Source: Prevotella sp.
GTDB taxonomy: Bacteria > Bacteroidota > Bacteroidia > Bacteroidales > Bacteroidaceae
Direction of reading: 5' to 3'
DNA length: 64,000 nucleotides
Assembly: GCA_022641735.1 (NCBI GenBank)
Contig: JALCDQ010000003.1
Span: forward strand, 1-64,000
Shown here: positions 1 to 9,043 of the stretch, piece after piece
Numbering within the stretch: the first letter of the stretch is position 1
Layout of the letters: each line of letters begins with the position of its first letter
Program-made: the position numbers and the translations under genes
Notes under the pieces: model-generated
What the model saw: the letters and a program-made list of their open reading frames with translations, nothing else
Told to the model about the DNA's origin: nothing
Database searches by the model: none

Positions 1-2
1 TA

Positions 3-34
3 CAAAGATAGCAAAAATTTCCCTAATATCCAAA
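3..34 (-). promoter_or_regulatory. Bacteroidetes-type promoter reading out of the window
   Basis: On the minus strand a TTTG box (positions 31-34) is separated by 20 bases from TATCTTTG (positions 3-10), an exact match to the Bacteroidetes housekeeping promoter (TTTG, 19-21 bases, TAnnTTTG). It would drive a leftward gene outside the window. A perfect 7-bp inverted repeat (CAATGAC/GTCATTG, 39-56) lies just upstream of it. Confidence 0.6.
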
Positions 35-133
35 TTTTCAATGACTTATGTCATTGTTACTTGTAATAGAAAATTACTCCAGAAAGAACAGAGGGAAGGG
101 TATCCGCTTATCCCGAACTCACGTTAAAAGACA

Positions 134-787
134 ATGAATCAGAAAATTATAAAATTAGTCGTCTTAGACTTCGATGGAACATTAGGTAACACTTATGAGA
201 TTATCACTAAAACCATGATGAAGACGCTTTCAACCCTGAATCTCGAGTCCCGAACGGCTGAGCAATGCTCTAAAATGATAGGTCTTCCGTTAAAGCAATG
301 CTTTAAGGAACTGGTAGATATTTCCGATGAAATAGCTGAAAAATGCGCAGAAACCTATCGGGAACTATTTGAAGAACTGAATAAAAAGGGACTTGTAAAA
401 CTGTTTCCACATGTCATTGAGACTTTGCAAGAAATCAAAGCACGTAAGATAAAAATCGCTATAGCCAGCAGTAGAAATCGCTCTTCCCTATTGCGGTACG
501 CTGAAGACCTGAACCTGAAAGGTTTAGTTGATTATATAGTGGGCGCTGATGATGTCGAACAAGCAAAGCCAAATCCTGAGCCCGTTGATAAAATCCTTGA
601 TTTTTATAGTTTTGCTCCAAATGAATCAATGGTTGTTGGGGATACTAAATACGACGTATTGATGGGCAAGAATGCAGGGTCGTGCACTTGTGGCGTTACT
701 TATGGAAACGGCACTTTAGATGAATTGCTGGAGGCAGGTTCAGATTTTATCATTGATGATTTCGAAGGTTTGCTAGGTCTCCTTTGA
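134..787 (+). CDS. HAD-superfamily phosphatase (phosphoglycolate phosphatase / PpaX-like)
   Basis: This 217-residue protein is a complete HAD hydrolase. It shows motif I DFDGT (nucleophile D12, general acid/base D14), motif II Ser near residues 112-113 (ASSRN), motif III Lys145 (AKPNPEP) and motif IV GDTKYD at 169-174 that binds Mg2+. A helical cap (about residues 20-90) sits between motifs I and II, as in subfamily I phosphoglycolate and beta-phosphoglucomutase-type enzymes. It is probably a cytoplasmic small-molecule phosphatase; the substrate cannot be read from sequence. It stands alone, convergent with the next gene, and is followed by a 22-bp-period repeat array with a terminator-like hairpin. 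No clear Shine-Dalgarno is seen before the ATG. Confidence 0.85.
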   Translation: MNQKIIKLVVLDFDGTLGNTYEIITKTMMKTLSTLNLESRTAEQCSKMIGLPLKQCFKELVDISDEIAEKCAETYRELFEELNKKGLVKLFPHVIETLQEIKARKIKIAIASSRNRSSLLRYAEDLNLKGLVDYIVGADDVEQAKPNPEPVDKILDFYSFAPNESMVVGDTKYDVLMGKNAGSCTCGVTYGNGTLDELLEAGSDFIIDDFEGLLGLL

Positions 788-849
788 TTCTCTTTTAAAG
801 TATCAGCGAAAAGCATCTGATACCTCAACCAATTATTGAATTATAGAAG

Positions 850-959
850 ATAGCCTTTTACGGTGTAAACAATCATCTTTTACAAGGTAAACAACCGTTA
901 CTTACATCGTAAAAGGTGGTCTTCTACATTTGAGAAGACCACCTTTCACTTGTTCTGAA
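850..959 (+). repeat. 22-bp-period degenerate array A (5 units)
   Basis: Five consecutive 22-base blocks start at 850, 872, 894, 916 and 938. The clearest read linker, TTTTAC or TTAC, three variable bases (ggt, aag, atc), GTAAA. Arms are conserved and complementary; centres vary. The unit starting at 916 has an extended dyad forming the perfect hairpin at 912-946. The array lies between two convergent genes. It has no coding sense because the period is not a multiple of three. Confidence 0.7.
912..946. terminator. Hairpin between convergent genes, probable terminator
   Basis: A perfect 14-bp inverted repeat (AAAGGTGGTCTTCT at 912-925 and its complement at 933-946) encloses a 7-base loop. The stem ends in A/T runs on both sides, so it could end transcription from either the HAD gene or the leftward ATPase gene. 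Its axis (929) falls exactly on the axis of a 22-bp array unit. Confidence 0.6.
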
Positions 960-1004
960 GTATAATTAATTGTATTTCAATGCATTATGAAAGTTCGCTA
1001 AACA

Positions 1005-2096
1005 TTATTTAGAGCCCACCAAAGCAAGATTATAATTATAATAATCAGCGATGCCCGTAATGTTCTTAATTACATGGATAAATGGCGGAAAATTGACGGT
1101 TTCATCGTTGGTAACGCCCTTAGTCTCCAATATCATAAGCCCAGGCATGGGCGACTCATAGCTGTCAAGTTCGAAATATTGACCTTTCCAAATAAAACTA
1201 TTCCTTTTCTTTCGGATAGTATGCCGATATGGATCTGCCTGTTGCAACAAAGAATCATAAAGATTATTGCTTATCTGACGTTCCACCTCTATCTGTTCAT
1301 GATTAGGAAGACGCTTGATAGTGGTGTGCACATTCACGCGCTTCCCTTCCCATAGACGTTTGCGCAAGCGCACTTCTACAGACGGCTCTGAGGTCAAGTA
1401 AGTTTGTGTTATCTCACTTTCTACTGGGTCAGGAACAGGACCTGTAAGTTCAACAATGTATTTGCGCTCTTCTGTAATAGGCTGAGGTAATCCTAGCACG
1501 AAAGAAATTTCTTTCAAGACTCGATTTATCTTGTTTTCAAAGTTCTCATGGTTGTTGATAACCCGAAGATGAGGATGTTCCCGCCATGCATTTATCACTT
1601 TCTTATCCAAAATACGAGCCAACTCCAATCCTTCTTTACGCTCCTTGTTGTTGGATGTCGTATAGAATTTCTCAGCTCCATCAGCCGCTGAAACCAAGTG
1701 AAGGACCGCATCATAACGCTGGTCTCGCAGTTCTGCAGTAGATGTTCCCACATCTTTGGTAATCTTTTCCCACATTGCCGGGTCCATGTAAGCTGAAATA
1801 TCCATCACTCCCCTATCACAGATAATCAGAGAAGGACTTTTCAGCGTTTGGGCCATTCGCATAAACTTATCCTCAAGAGCCAACTGGATTTCGAGCGTAG
1901 CCTTCTCTCCCTCATAGAAGAAGTCATGGTTATCCGTCAGGTAATCCATACCTGATTGCGAGAAAAGCGTTGGTACTTCGGGGATTGTAAATACTTTGTA
2001 GCCCAGTGAAGAAAAGTGTTCTATCACCTTAACTAAGGCCGTAGTTTTTCCTGCACACGGTCCTCCCGTAAGCACAATTTTCTTAATATTTTCCAT
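1005..2096 (-). CDS. P-loop NTPase fused to a C-terminal CYTH-like domain
   Basis: The 363-residue protein begins with a P-loop, GGPCAGKTT (residues 11-19), followed by a second conserved acidic motif, ICDRGVMD (92-99), as in deoxynucleoside/NadR-type kinases (AAA_28 family). From about residue 210 it changes to a CYTH-like triphosphate-tunnel pattern of alternating charged residues: ERKYIVEL, EVRLRKR (241-247), IEVERQIS, IRKKR, FELDSY and ILETKG. Proteins of this two-domain build are known but their substrate is not established here; a nucleotide or polyphosphate kinase/phosphatase role is inference. Its start lies two bases after the stop of the upstream DUF4301 gene, so the two are almost certainly co-transcribed and co-translated. 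Confidence 0.8.
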   Translation of the reverse strand: MENIKKIVLTGGPCAGKTTALVKVIEHFSSLGYKVFTIPEVPTLFSQSGMDYLTDNHDFFYEGEKATLEIQLALEDKFMRMAQTLKSPSLIICDRGVMDISAYMDPAMWEKITKDVGTSTAELRDQRYDAVLHLVSAADGAEKFYTTSNNKERKEGLELARILDKKVINAWREHPHLRVINNHENFENKINRVLKEISFVLGLPQPITEERKYIVELTGPVPDPVESEITQTYLTSEPSVEVRLRKRLWEGKRVNVHTTIKRLPNHEQIEVERQISNNLYDSLLQQADPYRHTIRKKRNSFIWKGQYFELDSYESPMPGLMILETKGVTNDETVNFPPFIHVIKNITGIADYYNYNLALVGSK

Positions 2097-2098
2097 GT

Positions 2099-3622
2099 TT
2101 ACTGATGCTGTGGACGAAGCAAATCATTTACAATCTTCACAGGGTTGAAAGTGTCGAGTGGAACCTCTACAAAGACTGTGTTCCAATCACTCATTGCGCC
2201 ATTCCAAAGACCTGGCAGTTCAAGAGCCTTGAGGTCTTTTCCGTTCTTGCTTTTGTTACTGATGAATCCCGTCAATGGGTCAACATATTTTGGCAAATCG
2301 AATTTCTCGCCCTTGTAATTCTTGGTTGCACATACGAGGTCAACTGGGTTGAAATGAGTTCCATGCGTAAACATTTCCATGTATTCAGCATTGCTCTTGT
2401 CGATTTGGCTTGATTCCAAAATCTGTAGGCTCTTAGTTCCATCTTGGTTATAGACGATGAAAGGACCGCCGCCAGCTTCACCTTCGTTTCTGACAACACC
2501 ACAAGCACGCATAGGACGATTAAGTTTTTGGCGCAAATAGCTTACCAAATCAGCATCCTCAAGTTCCTTGATGTCATCCTTGCGGCAACATAAATCTCGC
2601 TGAAGGAAATGAATAATTTCTTCCAGTTGTGCATGGTTATATTCCCCAGTATCAAGGAGTTCCAAGTACTCAAAGGCCTGCTTTTGCAACGAAACCAGTA
2701 TTCCTGCGAGGATATTCTTATATAATACGGTGTCACCCTTTAATCTATCGGGGACAACATTATCAATATTCTTGATAAAAATGACATCTGCATCAATCTC
2801 GTTCAAATTCTCAATGAGTGCTCCATGACCTCCCGGACGGAATAATAAAGTGCCGTCTTCATTACGGAAAGGCGTATTGTCAGGATTGGCTGCTATCGTA
2901 TCGGTGCTTGGCTTTTGCTCTGAGAAAGCGATGTTATAGTGCACTTCATAAGCTTTCGCATACTTATCAGCCTTCTCTGCGACCTTTTGTTTGAAGAGTT
3001 CAAGGTGGTCATGACTGACTGTGAAATGCACATTAGCCTCTCCATTGCTGTTTGCATAGAGGGCAGCTTCCACCAAATGTTCCTCCATTGGTGTTCTTGG
3101 GCCGTCTTCATAATCGTGGAAAAGAAGCAATCCTTTTGGCAACTGACCATAATTAAGTCCCTTTTCTTCAAGCATATTTGCCACAACGGCCTTATAATTA
3201 CCGTCTTCTATTAGCTGGCAAACACTTTTTCCTTCGTTTTTCTTGCATTGTTCACATAAGGCTTTGCGGAAAGCAAACTTCTTGATGTTATCGAAGAATT
3301 GCTTTTCTATATCGGTCGTAGGCTTGTCATAGCTGGCATCAAGGAAAGCAAACATATTCTTAAACATACGGCTTGCAGCTCCTGAAGCTGGCACAAACTT
3401 CACGATTTTATGGCCTTGTGCCTTATATTCGTTCCAGTTGTCTATATAATGTTCACGCTCTTCATCATCGGGTGACATTATACCTTTACCTATAGCCGCA
3501 GCAGCTTCAAGTTTCAAGAATGGGAATCCACTCTTAATTTGCTCAAGTTGATGCTCTACTTGTTGCTTACTAATTCCTCTAGCTTGAATTTGTTTGAGAT
3601 CTTGGTCTGATAGCATAATCAT
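2099..3622 (-). CDS. DUF4301 family protein, possible nucleotidyltransferase fold
   Basis: This 507-residue protein matches the Bacteroidetes DUF4301 family, whose function I do not know to be established. Two motifs suggest a GT-A nucleotidyltransferase fold: PASGAASRM (78-86) resembles the N-terminal nucleotide loop of sugar-phosphate uridylyltransferases, and RPGGHG (262-267) followed by FIKNIDNVV (282-290) resembles the PPGHGD and N-x-DN motifs of UDP-sugar pyrophosphorylases. This is inference from pattern. It is the first gene of a two-gene unit with the NTPase-CYTH protein, and a TATATTTG -7 box (3656-3663, minus) lies 34 bases upstream. An in-frame ATG two codons downstream is an equally good start. 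Confidence 0.8.
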   Translation of the reverse strand: MIMLSDQDLKQIQARGISKQQVEHQLEQIKSGFPFLKLEAAAAIGKGIMSPDDEEREHYIDNWNEYKAQGHKIVKFVPASGAASRMFKNMFAFLDASYDKPTTDIEKQFFDNIKKFAFRKALCEQCKKNEGKSVCQLIEDGNYKAVVANMLEEKGLNYGQLPKGLLLFHDYEDGPRTPMEEHLVEAALYANSNGEANVHFTVSHDHLELFKQKVAEKADKYAKAYEVHYNIAFSEQKPSTDTIAANPDNTPFRNEDGTLLFRPGGHGALIENLNEIDADVIFIKNIDNVVPDRLKGDTVLYKNILAGILVSLQKQAFEYLELLDTGEYNHAQLEEIIHFLQRDLCCRKDDIKELEDADLVSYLRQKLNRPMRACGVVRNEGEAGGGPFIVYNQDGTKSLQILESSQIDKSNAEYMEMFTHGTHFNPVDLVCATKNYKGEKFDLPKYVDPLTGFISNKSKNGKDLKALELPGLWNGAMSDWNTVFVEVPLDTFNPVKIVNDLLRPQHQ

Positions 3623-3655
3623 ATAGATTTAATTGATTTTAGTCATTATTGAATA

Positions 3656-3663
3656 CAAATATA
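3656..3663 (-). promoter_or_regulatory. -7 box for the DUF4301 unit
   Basis: TATATTTG on the minus strand, matching TAnnTTTG, 34 bases before the start codon. No convincing TTTG -33 box was found. Confidence 0.4.
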
Positions 3664-3705
3664 GTTACTTTTTCTGAAAAATGGAAATATTTCTACCATT
3701 TTTTG

Positions 3706-3713
3706 TATCTTTG
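3706..3713 (+). promoter_or_regulatory. -7 box for the RelA/SpoT gene
   Basis: TATCTTTG ends 20 bases before the ATG at 3733, placing the transcription start close to the coding start. It lies downstream of the alternative ATG at 3649, which argues that the longer reading is not used. Confidence 0.55.
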
Positions 3714-3732
3714 CAATACATTATTAATATGT

Positions 3733-5943
3733 ATGGACGATAAATTCAATTTTACTCTCGAGGAAAGAAGAGAATCTTTGGAGATTTTGCAGAGATTGAA
3801 GGCTTCAATGGGTGGCACCTTAAAGCCAGATGATGAGTTGAAACTCAAAGAACAACTCACCAATGCAATCAACCAAAATCGGATTCAGCGCGATGTTTTT
3901 GGGCTGAACCCTATCCTTCATTCCTTTCAAACGGCAGAACTGGCTGTTAATGAAATTGGTCTGAAGAGAGATGGAGTGATAGCAATTCTTCTATATGCCA
4001 TTGTGGTGGATAACTCTTCCGCAATAGAGCAGATACAATTGAAGTTCGGCGAGAATGTTGCCCATATATTAAATGGATTATGTCGTATTCACGATTTATA
4101 TAAGAAAAATCCCGTCATAGAAAGCGAAAACTTCCGCAATCTTCTGCTATCTTTTGCTGAAGATATGCGTGTCATTCTCATCATGATTGCTGACAGAGTG
4201 AACTTGATGCGACAGATACGGGATACGGATAAGATTGAAGCCAAGAAAGAAGTAAGCGAAGAGGCAAGTTATCTCTATGCCCCTTTAGCCCATAAATTAG
4301 GACTTTATCAGCTTAAAAGCGAACTCGAGGACCTCAGCTTGAAATACCTTGAGCATGACGCTTACTATATGATTAAGGAGAAACTGAATGCCACAAAGCG
4401 TTCACGTGATGCTTATATTAATCGCTTTACAGGTCCTATTCAACAGAAATTAGAGGAATCCGGGCTGAAGTTCCACATGAAAGGCAGGACCAAGAGCATT
4501 CACTCCATCTGGCAAAAGATGAAGAAACAGAAGTGCGGATTTGAAGGTATTTATGACCTTTTTGCTATTCGAGTCATCATAGATTCTCCGCTTGAAAAGG
4601 AGAAAATGCAATGTTGGCAGGCCTACTCCATCATCACCGATATGTACCAGCCTAACCCTAAACGCTTACGGGATTGGCTGAGTGTCCCGAAATCAAATGG
4701 CTATGAGAGTTTGCATATCACCGTTTTAGGGCCTGAAAACAAGTGGGTGGAAGTGCAGATTCGCACGGAACGCATGGATGAAATTGCAGAACATGGACTC
4801 GCAGCACATTGGCGTTATAAAGGTGTAAAGAGTGAAGGCGGCCTTGATGAATGGCTGTCAAGTATCCGAACAGCACTCGAAGCCGGTGACGACCTTGAAG
4901 TAATGGACCAATTCAAGATGGATTTGTATGAGGATGAAGTCTATGTCTTTACACCTAAAGGTGACCTTTTCAAGTTCCCAAAGGGTGCAACGCTGCTGGA
5001 CTTTGCTTATCATATCCATACTGGTGTTGGTAATTCTTGCGTAGGCGGAAAGGTTAACGGAAAGAATGTTTCTATACGAGAGGTGCTTCATTCAGGAGAT
5101 ACCGTGGAGATTCTCACGCAAAGTAATCAGAAGCCAAACGCCAACTGGCTGAATATAGTGAGCACTTCCAAGGCTAAATCTAAAATCCGCTTGGCTCTAA
5201 AAGAGACTCAAGCCAAGGATGGACTGCTAGCAAAAGAGATGCTTGACCGTCGCTTTAAGAATAAGAAAGTCGACATCGAGGAAAGCGTGATGAATCATCT
5301 GATAAAAAAGATGGGGTTCAAAGAGATGTCGGAATTTTATAAACAAATATCCGATGGGAAACTAGATCCTAATGACATCATCGAGAAATACATTGACATT
5401 CGAGATCGTGATCGTGAGCAAAATGCGCCACATGCGGCCCAATCAGCAGAAAACTTCAGCTATGAAAGTCCTGAAGAGGAACTGATGAAAGACAATGACG
5501 ATGTGCTGGTAATAGACCGAAATCTAAAGGGTGTGGATTATTCTTTGGCAAAATGTTGTCATCCGATTTTCGGAGATCCCGTCTTCGGCTTTGTGACAGT
5601 AAGCGGAGGTATTAAGATTCACCGGCAAGACTGCCCTAATGCTCCAGAGCTTCGTAAGCGCTTTGGCTATAGAATCGTGAAAGCAAAATGGAGCGGAAAA
5701 GGCACATCTCAATATAGTATCACCCTTAGAGTAATCGGCAATGATGATATTGGCATAGTAAGCAATATCACAAATATCATTTCGAAAGAAGAGAAAATCG
5801 TCATGCGGAGTATTAATATAGACTCTAACGACGGTCTTTTCAGTGGCAATCTTGTGGTAATGCTCGAAGATAAATCGAAATTGGAAATACTGATTAAGAA
5901 ATTAAGAACCGTAAAAGGCGTGAAATCCGTGAGTAGATTATAA
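3733..5943 (+). CDS. RelA/SpoT-family (p)ppGpp synthetase with degenerate hydrolase domain
   Basis: This 736-residue RSH enzyme has the usual order: N-terminal HD-hydrolase region, synthetase domain (about 240-360), TGS (about 405-465) and a C-terminal ACT domain (about 660-736). The synthetase looks intact: GRTKS (251-255), the YDLFAIRV strand, RLRD (311-314) at the RxKD/ExDD signature and GYESLH. In the hydrolase region the metal-binding His-Asp pair (LLHD in active enzymes) is replaced by LLYA (86-89), although His63 and Asp154 remain. It is therefore predicted to make but not degrade (p)ppGpp, so a second RSH elsewhere should supply hydrolase activity. The reading frame extends back to 3649, but the family N-terminus and the promoter support 3733. 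It ends three bases from a convergent TetR gene. Confidence 0.9.
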   Translation: MDDKFNFTLEERRESLEILQRLKASMGGTLKPDDELKLKEQLTNAINQNRIQRDVFGLNPILHSFQTAELAVNEIGLKRDGVIAILLYAIVVDNSSAIEQIQLKFGENVAHILNGLCRIHDLYKKNPVIESENFRNLLLSFAEDMRVILIMIADRVNLMRQIRDTDKIEAKKEVSEEASYLYAPLAHKLGLYQLKSELEDLSLKYLEHDAYYMIKEKLNATKRSRDAYINRFTGPIQQKLEESGLKFHMKGRTKSIHSIWQKMKKQKCGFEGIYDLFAIRVIIDSPLEKEKMQCWQAYSIITDMYQPNPKRLRDWLSVPKSNGYESLHITVLGPENKWVEVQIRTERMDEIAEHGLAAHWRYKGVKSEGGLDEWLSSIRTALEAGDDLEVMDQFKMDLYEDEVYVFTPKGDLFKFPKGATLLDFAYHIHTGVGNSCVGGKVNGKNVSIREVLHSGDTVEILTQSNQKPNANWLNIVSTSKAKSKIRLALKETQAKDGLLAKEMLDRRFKNKKVDIEESVMNHLIKKMGFKEMSEFYKQISDGKLDPNDIIEKYIDIRDRDREQNAPHAAQSAENFSYESPEEELMKDNDDVLVIDRNLKGVDYSLAKCCHPIFGDPVFGFVTVSGGIKIHRQDCPNAPELRKRFGYRIVKAKWSGKGTSQYSITLRVIGNDDIGIVSNITNIISKEEKIVMRSINIDSNDGLFSGNLVVMLEDKSKLEILIKKLRTVKGVKSVSRL

Positions 5944-5946
5944 CCG

Positions 5947-6561
5947 TTATTGTAGCTTTTTATCAAGCTTTTCAATACCTTTTGTCGTACAAATTCCCCT
6001 TAGGAAGAAGATGATAGAACTTCTGAAAAGTTGTTCTAACGAGTATTCCTTATACATCTTATTTTGCATAAAGAACTCCATTGTTGACCCTCCGATGCGC
6101 GTAATAAGGTTAAAGTCAACATCATCTCTAAAATATCCTTCCTCTACTCCTTGCTGAAAGAACTGGTCCGACTTGCTTTGTCTCTCTTCGCGATGTTTCT
6201 GAAGATATGTGATTATAGTAGGATATTTGTGAAGGTCAATAAAAAAAATGGGGTTAACATTCGACAGGTTCTTCATCTCTAAATGATAGAATTCCATAAA
6301 GATATCGATTACATTATGAGAAGGATCCATGGCAAATGCTCTTATTTCATCACTGGATTCATTGTTTTGAACCTTGATTCCCTCGAAAAGTAACGATTCC
6401 TTATCTGGATAAATTTCATATAATGTGCGCTTCGAGATGGCTAACAGGTTGGCAATGTCATCCATCTTTACTTTTTTAATACCTTTCTGCTTAATCTCCT
6501 TGATTGAAGCTTTGAGGATTCGGCCTTTCAGTTCTTGTCGATACTGCGTAACTTTATCCAT
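5947..6561 (-). CDS. TetR/AcrR-family transcriptional regulator
   Basis: The 204-residue protein has an N-terminal TetR DNA-binding domain: a helix with IKQKGIKKVKMDDIANLL, then the recognition helix AISKRTLYEIYPDKESL (about residues 43-59). A variable helical ligand-binding/dimerisation region of about 140 residues follows. The ligand is not predictable. It is divergent from the malic enzyme gene, with the two -7 boxes 42 bases apart, so it may regulate itself and/or that gene. That is inference from position, since no clear operator palindrome stands out between them. Confidence 0.85.
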   Translation of the reverse strand: MDKVTQYRQELKGRILKASIKEIKQKGIKKVKMDDIANLLAISKRTLYEIYPDKESLLFEGIKVQNNESSDEIRAFAMDPSHNVIDIFMEFYHLEMKNLSNVNPIFFIDLHKYPTIITYLQKHREERQSKSDQFFQQGVEEGYFRDDVDFNLITRIGGSTMEFFMQNKMYKEYSLEQLFRSSIIFFLRGICTTKGIEKLDKKLQ

Positions 6562-6589
6562 TTTTTCGTATTTATATTTCTTTATGATG

Positions 6590-6597
6590 CAAAGTTA
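6590..6597 (-). promoter_or_regulatory. -7 box for the TetR gene
   Basis: TAACTTTG on the minus strand, 28 bases before the TetR start codon, matches TAnnTTTG. It is back-to-back with the malic enzyme promoter. Confidence 0.45.
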
Positions 6598-6639
6598 CAA
6601 AAAAAATAAAAAACTCGCATTGTTTTATAGGTTTTTTAT

Positions 6640-6647
6640 TATCTTTG
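6640..6647 (+). promoter_or_regulatory. -7 box for the malic enzyme gene
   Basis: TATCTTTG, 52 bases before the ATG at 6700. No good TTTG box at the expected upstream distance. Confidence 0.45.
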
Positions 6648-6699
6648 CCTTCGAATTTAATAATTCAACGATAAAATATAAATATAATTCAATATAGAA

Positions 6700-8988
6700 A
6701 TGGTCAAGATTACAAAAGAAGCTGCTCTTGAATACCATCAAATGGGCAGACCTGGAAAAATTGAAGTAAAGCCAACAAAGCCTTATCACACTCAAACCGA
6801 TTTGAGTTTAGCCTATTCTCCAGGTGTAGCCTACCCTTGCTTGGAGATACAGAAGAATCCTGATGATGTCTACAAATATACTGACAAAGGTAATCTTGTA
6901 GCCGTTATTTCAAATGGAACTGCTGTCTTAGGGCTTGGAGATATTGGTGCCATGAGTGGAAAGCCTGTCATGGAAGGTAAAGGATTACTCTTTAAAATCT
7001 ATGGAGGAATCGATGTTTTTGATATAGAGGTAGCTGAAAAGGACCCTGTAAAGTTCTGTGAGGCAGTTGAAAGGATTGCTCCTTCTTTCGGTGGAATCAA
7101 TCTGGAAGACATCAAAGCACCTGAATGTTTTTATATAGAAGAGCGACTGAAGAAAAGTCTCGATATACCAGTGATGCATGATGACCAGCATGGTACAGCC
7201 ATTATCAGCGCTGCAGGCCTTAAGAATGTGCTCGAAGTTGCAGGTAAAGACATCTCTCAGGTGAAGATTGTCGTTAATGGAGCTGGTGCAGCTGCCATCA
7301 GTTGTACTAAACTCTATTGCGCGCTTGGTGCTAAAAAGGAGAACATCGTCATGCTCGACTCTAAAGGCGTGATTACTTCTGATAGAGAGAACCTCACTGA
7401 ACAGAAGAAACTCTTTGCGACAGACCGTCGTGATGTACATACATTGGCTGAAGCTATCAATGGGGCAGATGTATTCGTGGGTCTGTCGAAAGGTAATGTA
7501 CTCTCACAAGACATGGTGCGCTCTATGGCAAAGAATCCTGTCGTATTCGCTTTAGCTAACCCTGTTCCAGAGATAAGCTATGAGGATGCGATGGCAAGTC
7601 GTCCTGATGTTCTGATATCAACAGGAAGAAGCGACTATCCTAACCAAATCAACAACGTTATCGGATTCCCTTACATTTTCCGTGGAGCATTGGATGTGCA
7701 CGCTAAGGCTATCAATGAAGAGATGAAATTGGCTGCCGTTCATGCTATTGCAGAGCTTGCAAAACAGCCGGTACCTGATATTGTCAATGAAGTTTATCAT
7801 GTAAATGATCTTACTTTTGGGCCTAAATATTTCATTCCAAAGCCTGTCGACCCTCGCTTGATTACTGAAGTAAGTGCCGCCGTAGCAAAAGCAGCTATGG
7901 ACAGTGGCGTTGCCCGTACTCCAATAAAGGATTGGGATGCCTACAAAGACCGTCTCCGTCAACTCTTAGGACAGGAAACCAAGCTCACCCGCACTATTCA
8001 TGCAACAGCCGCTATGCATCCACAACGTGTTGTATTTGCTGAAGGTGGCCACCCGACAATGATGAAGGCAGCCGTCCAAGCAATGCAGGAAGGCATTTGC
8101 AGATCTATCTTGCTTGGTAATCCAGACCGTCTCAAACGTATGGCAACCCGATTGAAACTCGACCTTACGGATATAGAAATCGTAGATATGCGTGCGGATA
8201 AGGAACAAGGAAGACGTGCCACTTATGCCAAGCATTTGGCAGAAATGCGCGCTCGACAAGGATATACCTTCGAAGAAGCTTATGATAAGATGTACGAAAG
8301 AAACTATTTCGGTATGTCTATGGTTGAGCAAGGTGATGCTGATGCCTTCATTACAGGACTTTACACTAAATACTCCAATACCATTAAGGTGGCTAAAGAA
8401 GTGATAGGCATACGTCCCGAATACAATACATTCGGCACTATGCACATCCTCAACACCAAGAAGGGAACGTTCTTTATTGCAGATACGCTAATCAACAGGC
8501 ATCCTGATGAGAATGTACTTTACGATATTGCAAAATTAAGTGCACATTCAGTACAGTTCTTTAATGAGCAGCCTGTGATTGCAATGATTAGTTATTCTAA
8601 TTTTGGAACTGATGATACGGGTAGTCCAGTACGCGTTCACAATGCTGTTGAGCAAATGCAACGGGAATTTCCAGATTTGGCAATCGACGGAGAAATGCAG
8701 GTGAATTTCGCTTTGGATAAAGAACTTCGTGATACTAAATATCCGTTCACACGACTGAAAGGAAAAGATGTAAACACGCTGATATTCCCAAATATGAGTA
8801 GTGCAAACGGCAGCTATAAACTTCTGCAGGCACTCGATCCAGATGCGGAAATCATTGGCCCTATCCAAATGGGATTGAATAAGCCTATTCATTTCACTGA
8901 TTTTGAATGCTCTGTACGTGAGGTTGTCAATATCACAGCAGTAGCTGTTATCGATGCTTATGTAGAGAAGATAAAGAATCAAAAATAG
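6700..8988 (+). CDS. maeB: NADP-dependent malic enzyme with C-terminal phosphotransacetylase-like domain
   Basis: The 762-residue protein has the MaeB architecture. The N-terminal 410 residues are malic enzyme: the catalytic stretch [17 protein letters not shown], the metal-binding [10 protein letters not shown] and a Rossmann loop [11 protein letters not shown]. Residues of about 430-760 form a phosphate acetyl/butyryltransferase-like domain ([10 protein letters not shown] onward, ending with [12 protein letters not shown]). It oxidatively decarboxylates malate to pyruvate and yields NADPH. In MaeB proteins the PTA-like part is generally considered regulatory and binds acetyl-CoA rather than being catalytic. 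It is monocistronic, followed by a strong intrinsic terminator. Confidence 0.95.
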   Translation: MVKITKEAALEYHQMGRPGKIEVKPTKPYHTQTDLSLAYSPGVAYPCLEIQKNPDDVYKYTDKGNLVAVISNGTAVLGLGDIGAMSGKPVMEGKGLLFKIYGGIDVFDIEVAEKDPVKFCEAVERIAPSFGGINLEDIKAPECFYIEERLKKSLDIPVMHDDQHGTAIISAAGLKNVLEVAGKDISQVKIVVNGAGAAAISCTKLYCALGAKKENIVMLDSKGVITSDRENLTEQKKLFATDRRDVHTLAEAINGADVFVGLSKGNVLSQDMVRSMAKNPVVFALANPVPEISYEDAMASRPDVLISTGRSDYPNQINNVIGFPYIFRGALDVHAKAINEEMKLAAVHAIAELAKQPVPDIVNEVYHVNDLTFGPKYFIPKPVDPRLITEVSAAVAKAAMDSGVARTPIKDWDAYKDRLRQLLGQETKLTRTIHATAAMHPQRVVFAEGGHPTMMKAAVQAMQEGICRSILLGNPDRLKRMATRLKLDLTDIEIVDMRADKEQGRRATYAKHLAEMRARQGYTFEEAYDKMYERNYFGMSMVEQGDADAFITGLYTKYSNTIKVAKEVIGIRPEYNTFGTMHILNTKKGTFFIADTLINRHPDENVLYDIAKLSAHSVQFFNEQPVIAMISYSNFGTDDTGSPVRVHNAVEQMQREFPDLAIDGEMQVNFALDKELRDTKYPFTRLKGKDVNTLIFPNMSSANGSYKLLQALDPDAEIIGPIQMGLNKPIHFTDFECSVREVVNITAVAVIDAYVEKIKNQK

Positions 8989-9010
8989 ACCATTTCATCG
9001 TAAAAATATT

Positions 9011-9043
9011 GAGCGCAGACCTTAAATAGGTTTGCGCTCTTTT
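9011..9043 (+). terminator. Intrinsic terminator of maeB
   Basis: A 12-bp stem (GAGCGCAGACCT, 9011-9022, with 9028-9039; one G-U pair) with a 5-base loop is followed by a T run, 22 bases after the maeB stop codon. Confidence 0.8.

Noticed and set aside
3649..3732. 28-codon N-terminal extension of the RelA/SpoT gene
   Set aside because: The -7 promoter box (3706-3713) lies inside it, and the family N-terminus begins at the later ATG.
6985..8982. Several long leftward ORFs opposite maeB
   Set aside because: They are antisense shadows of a clearly coding gene; none has a recognisable domain.
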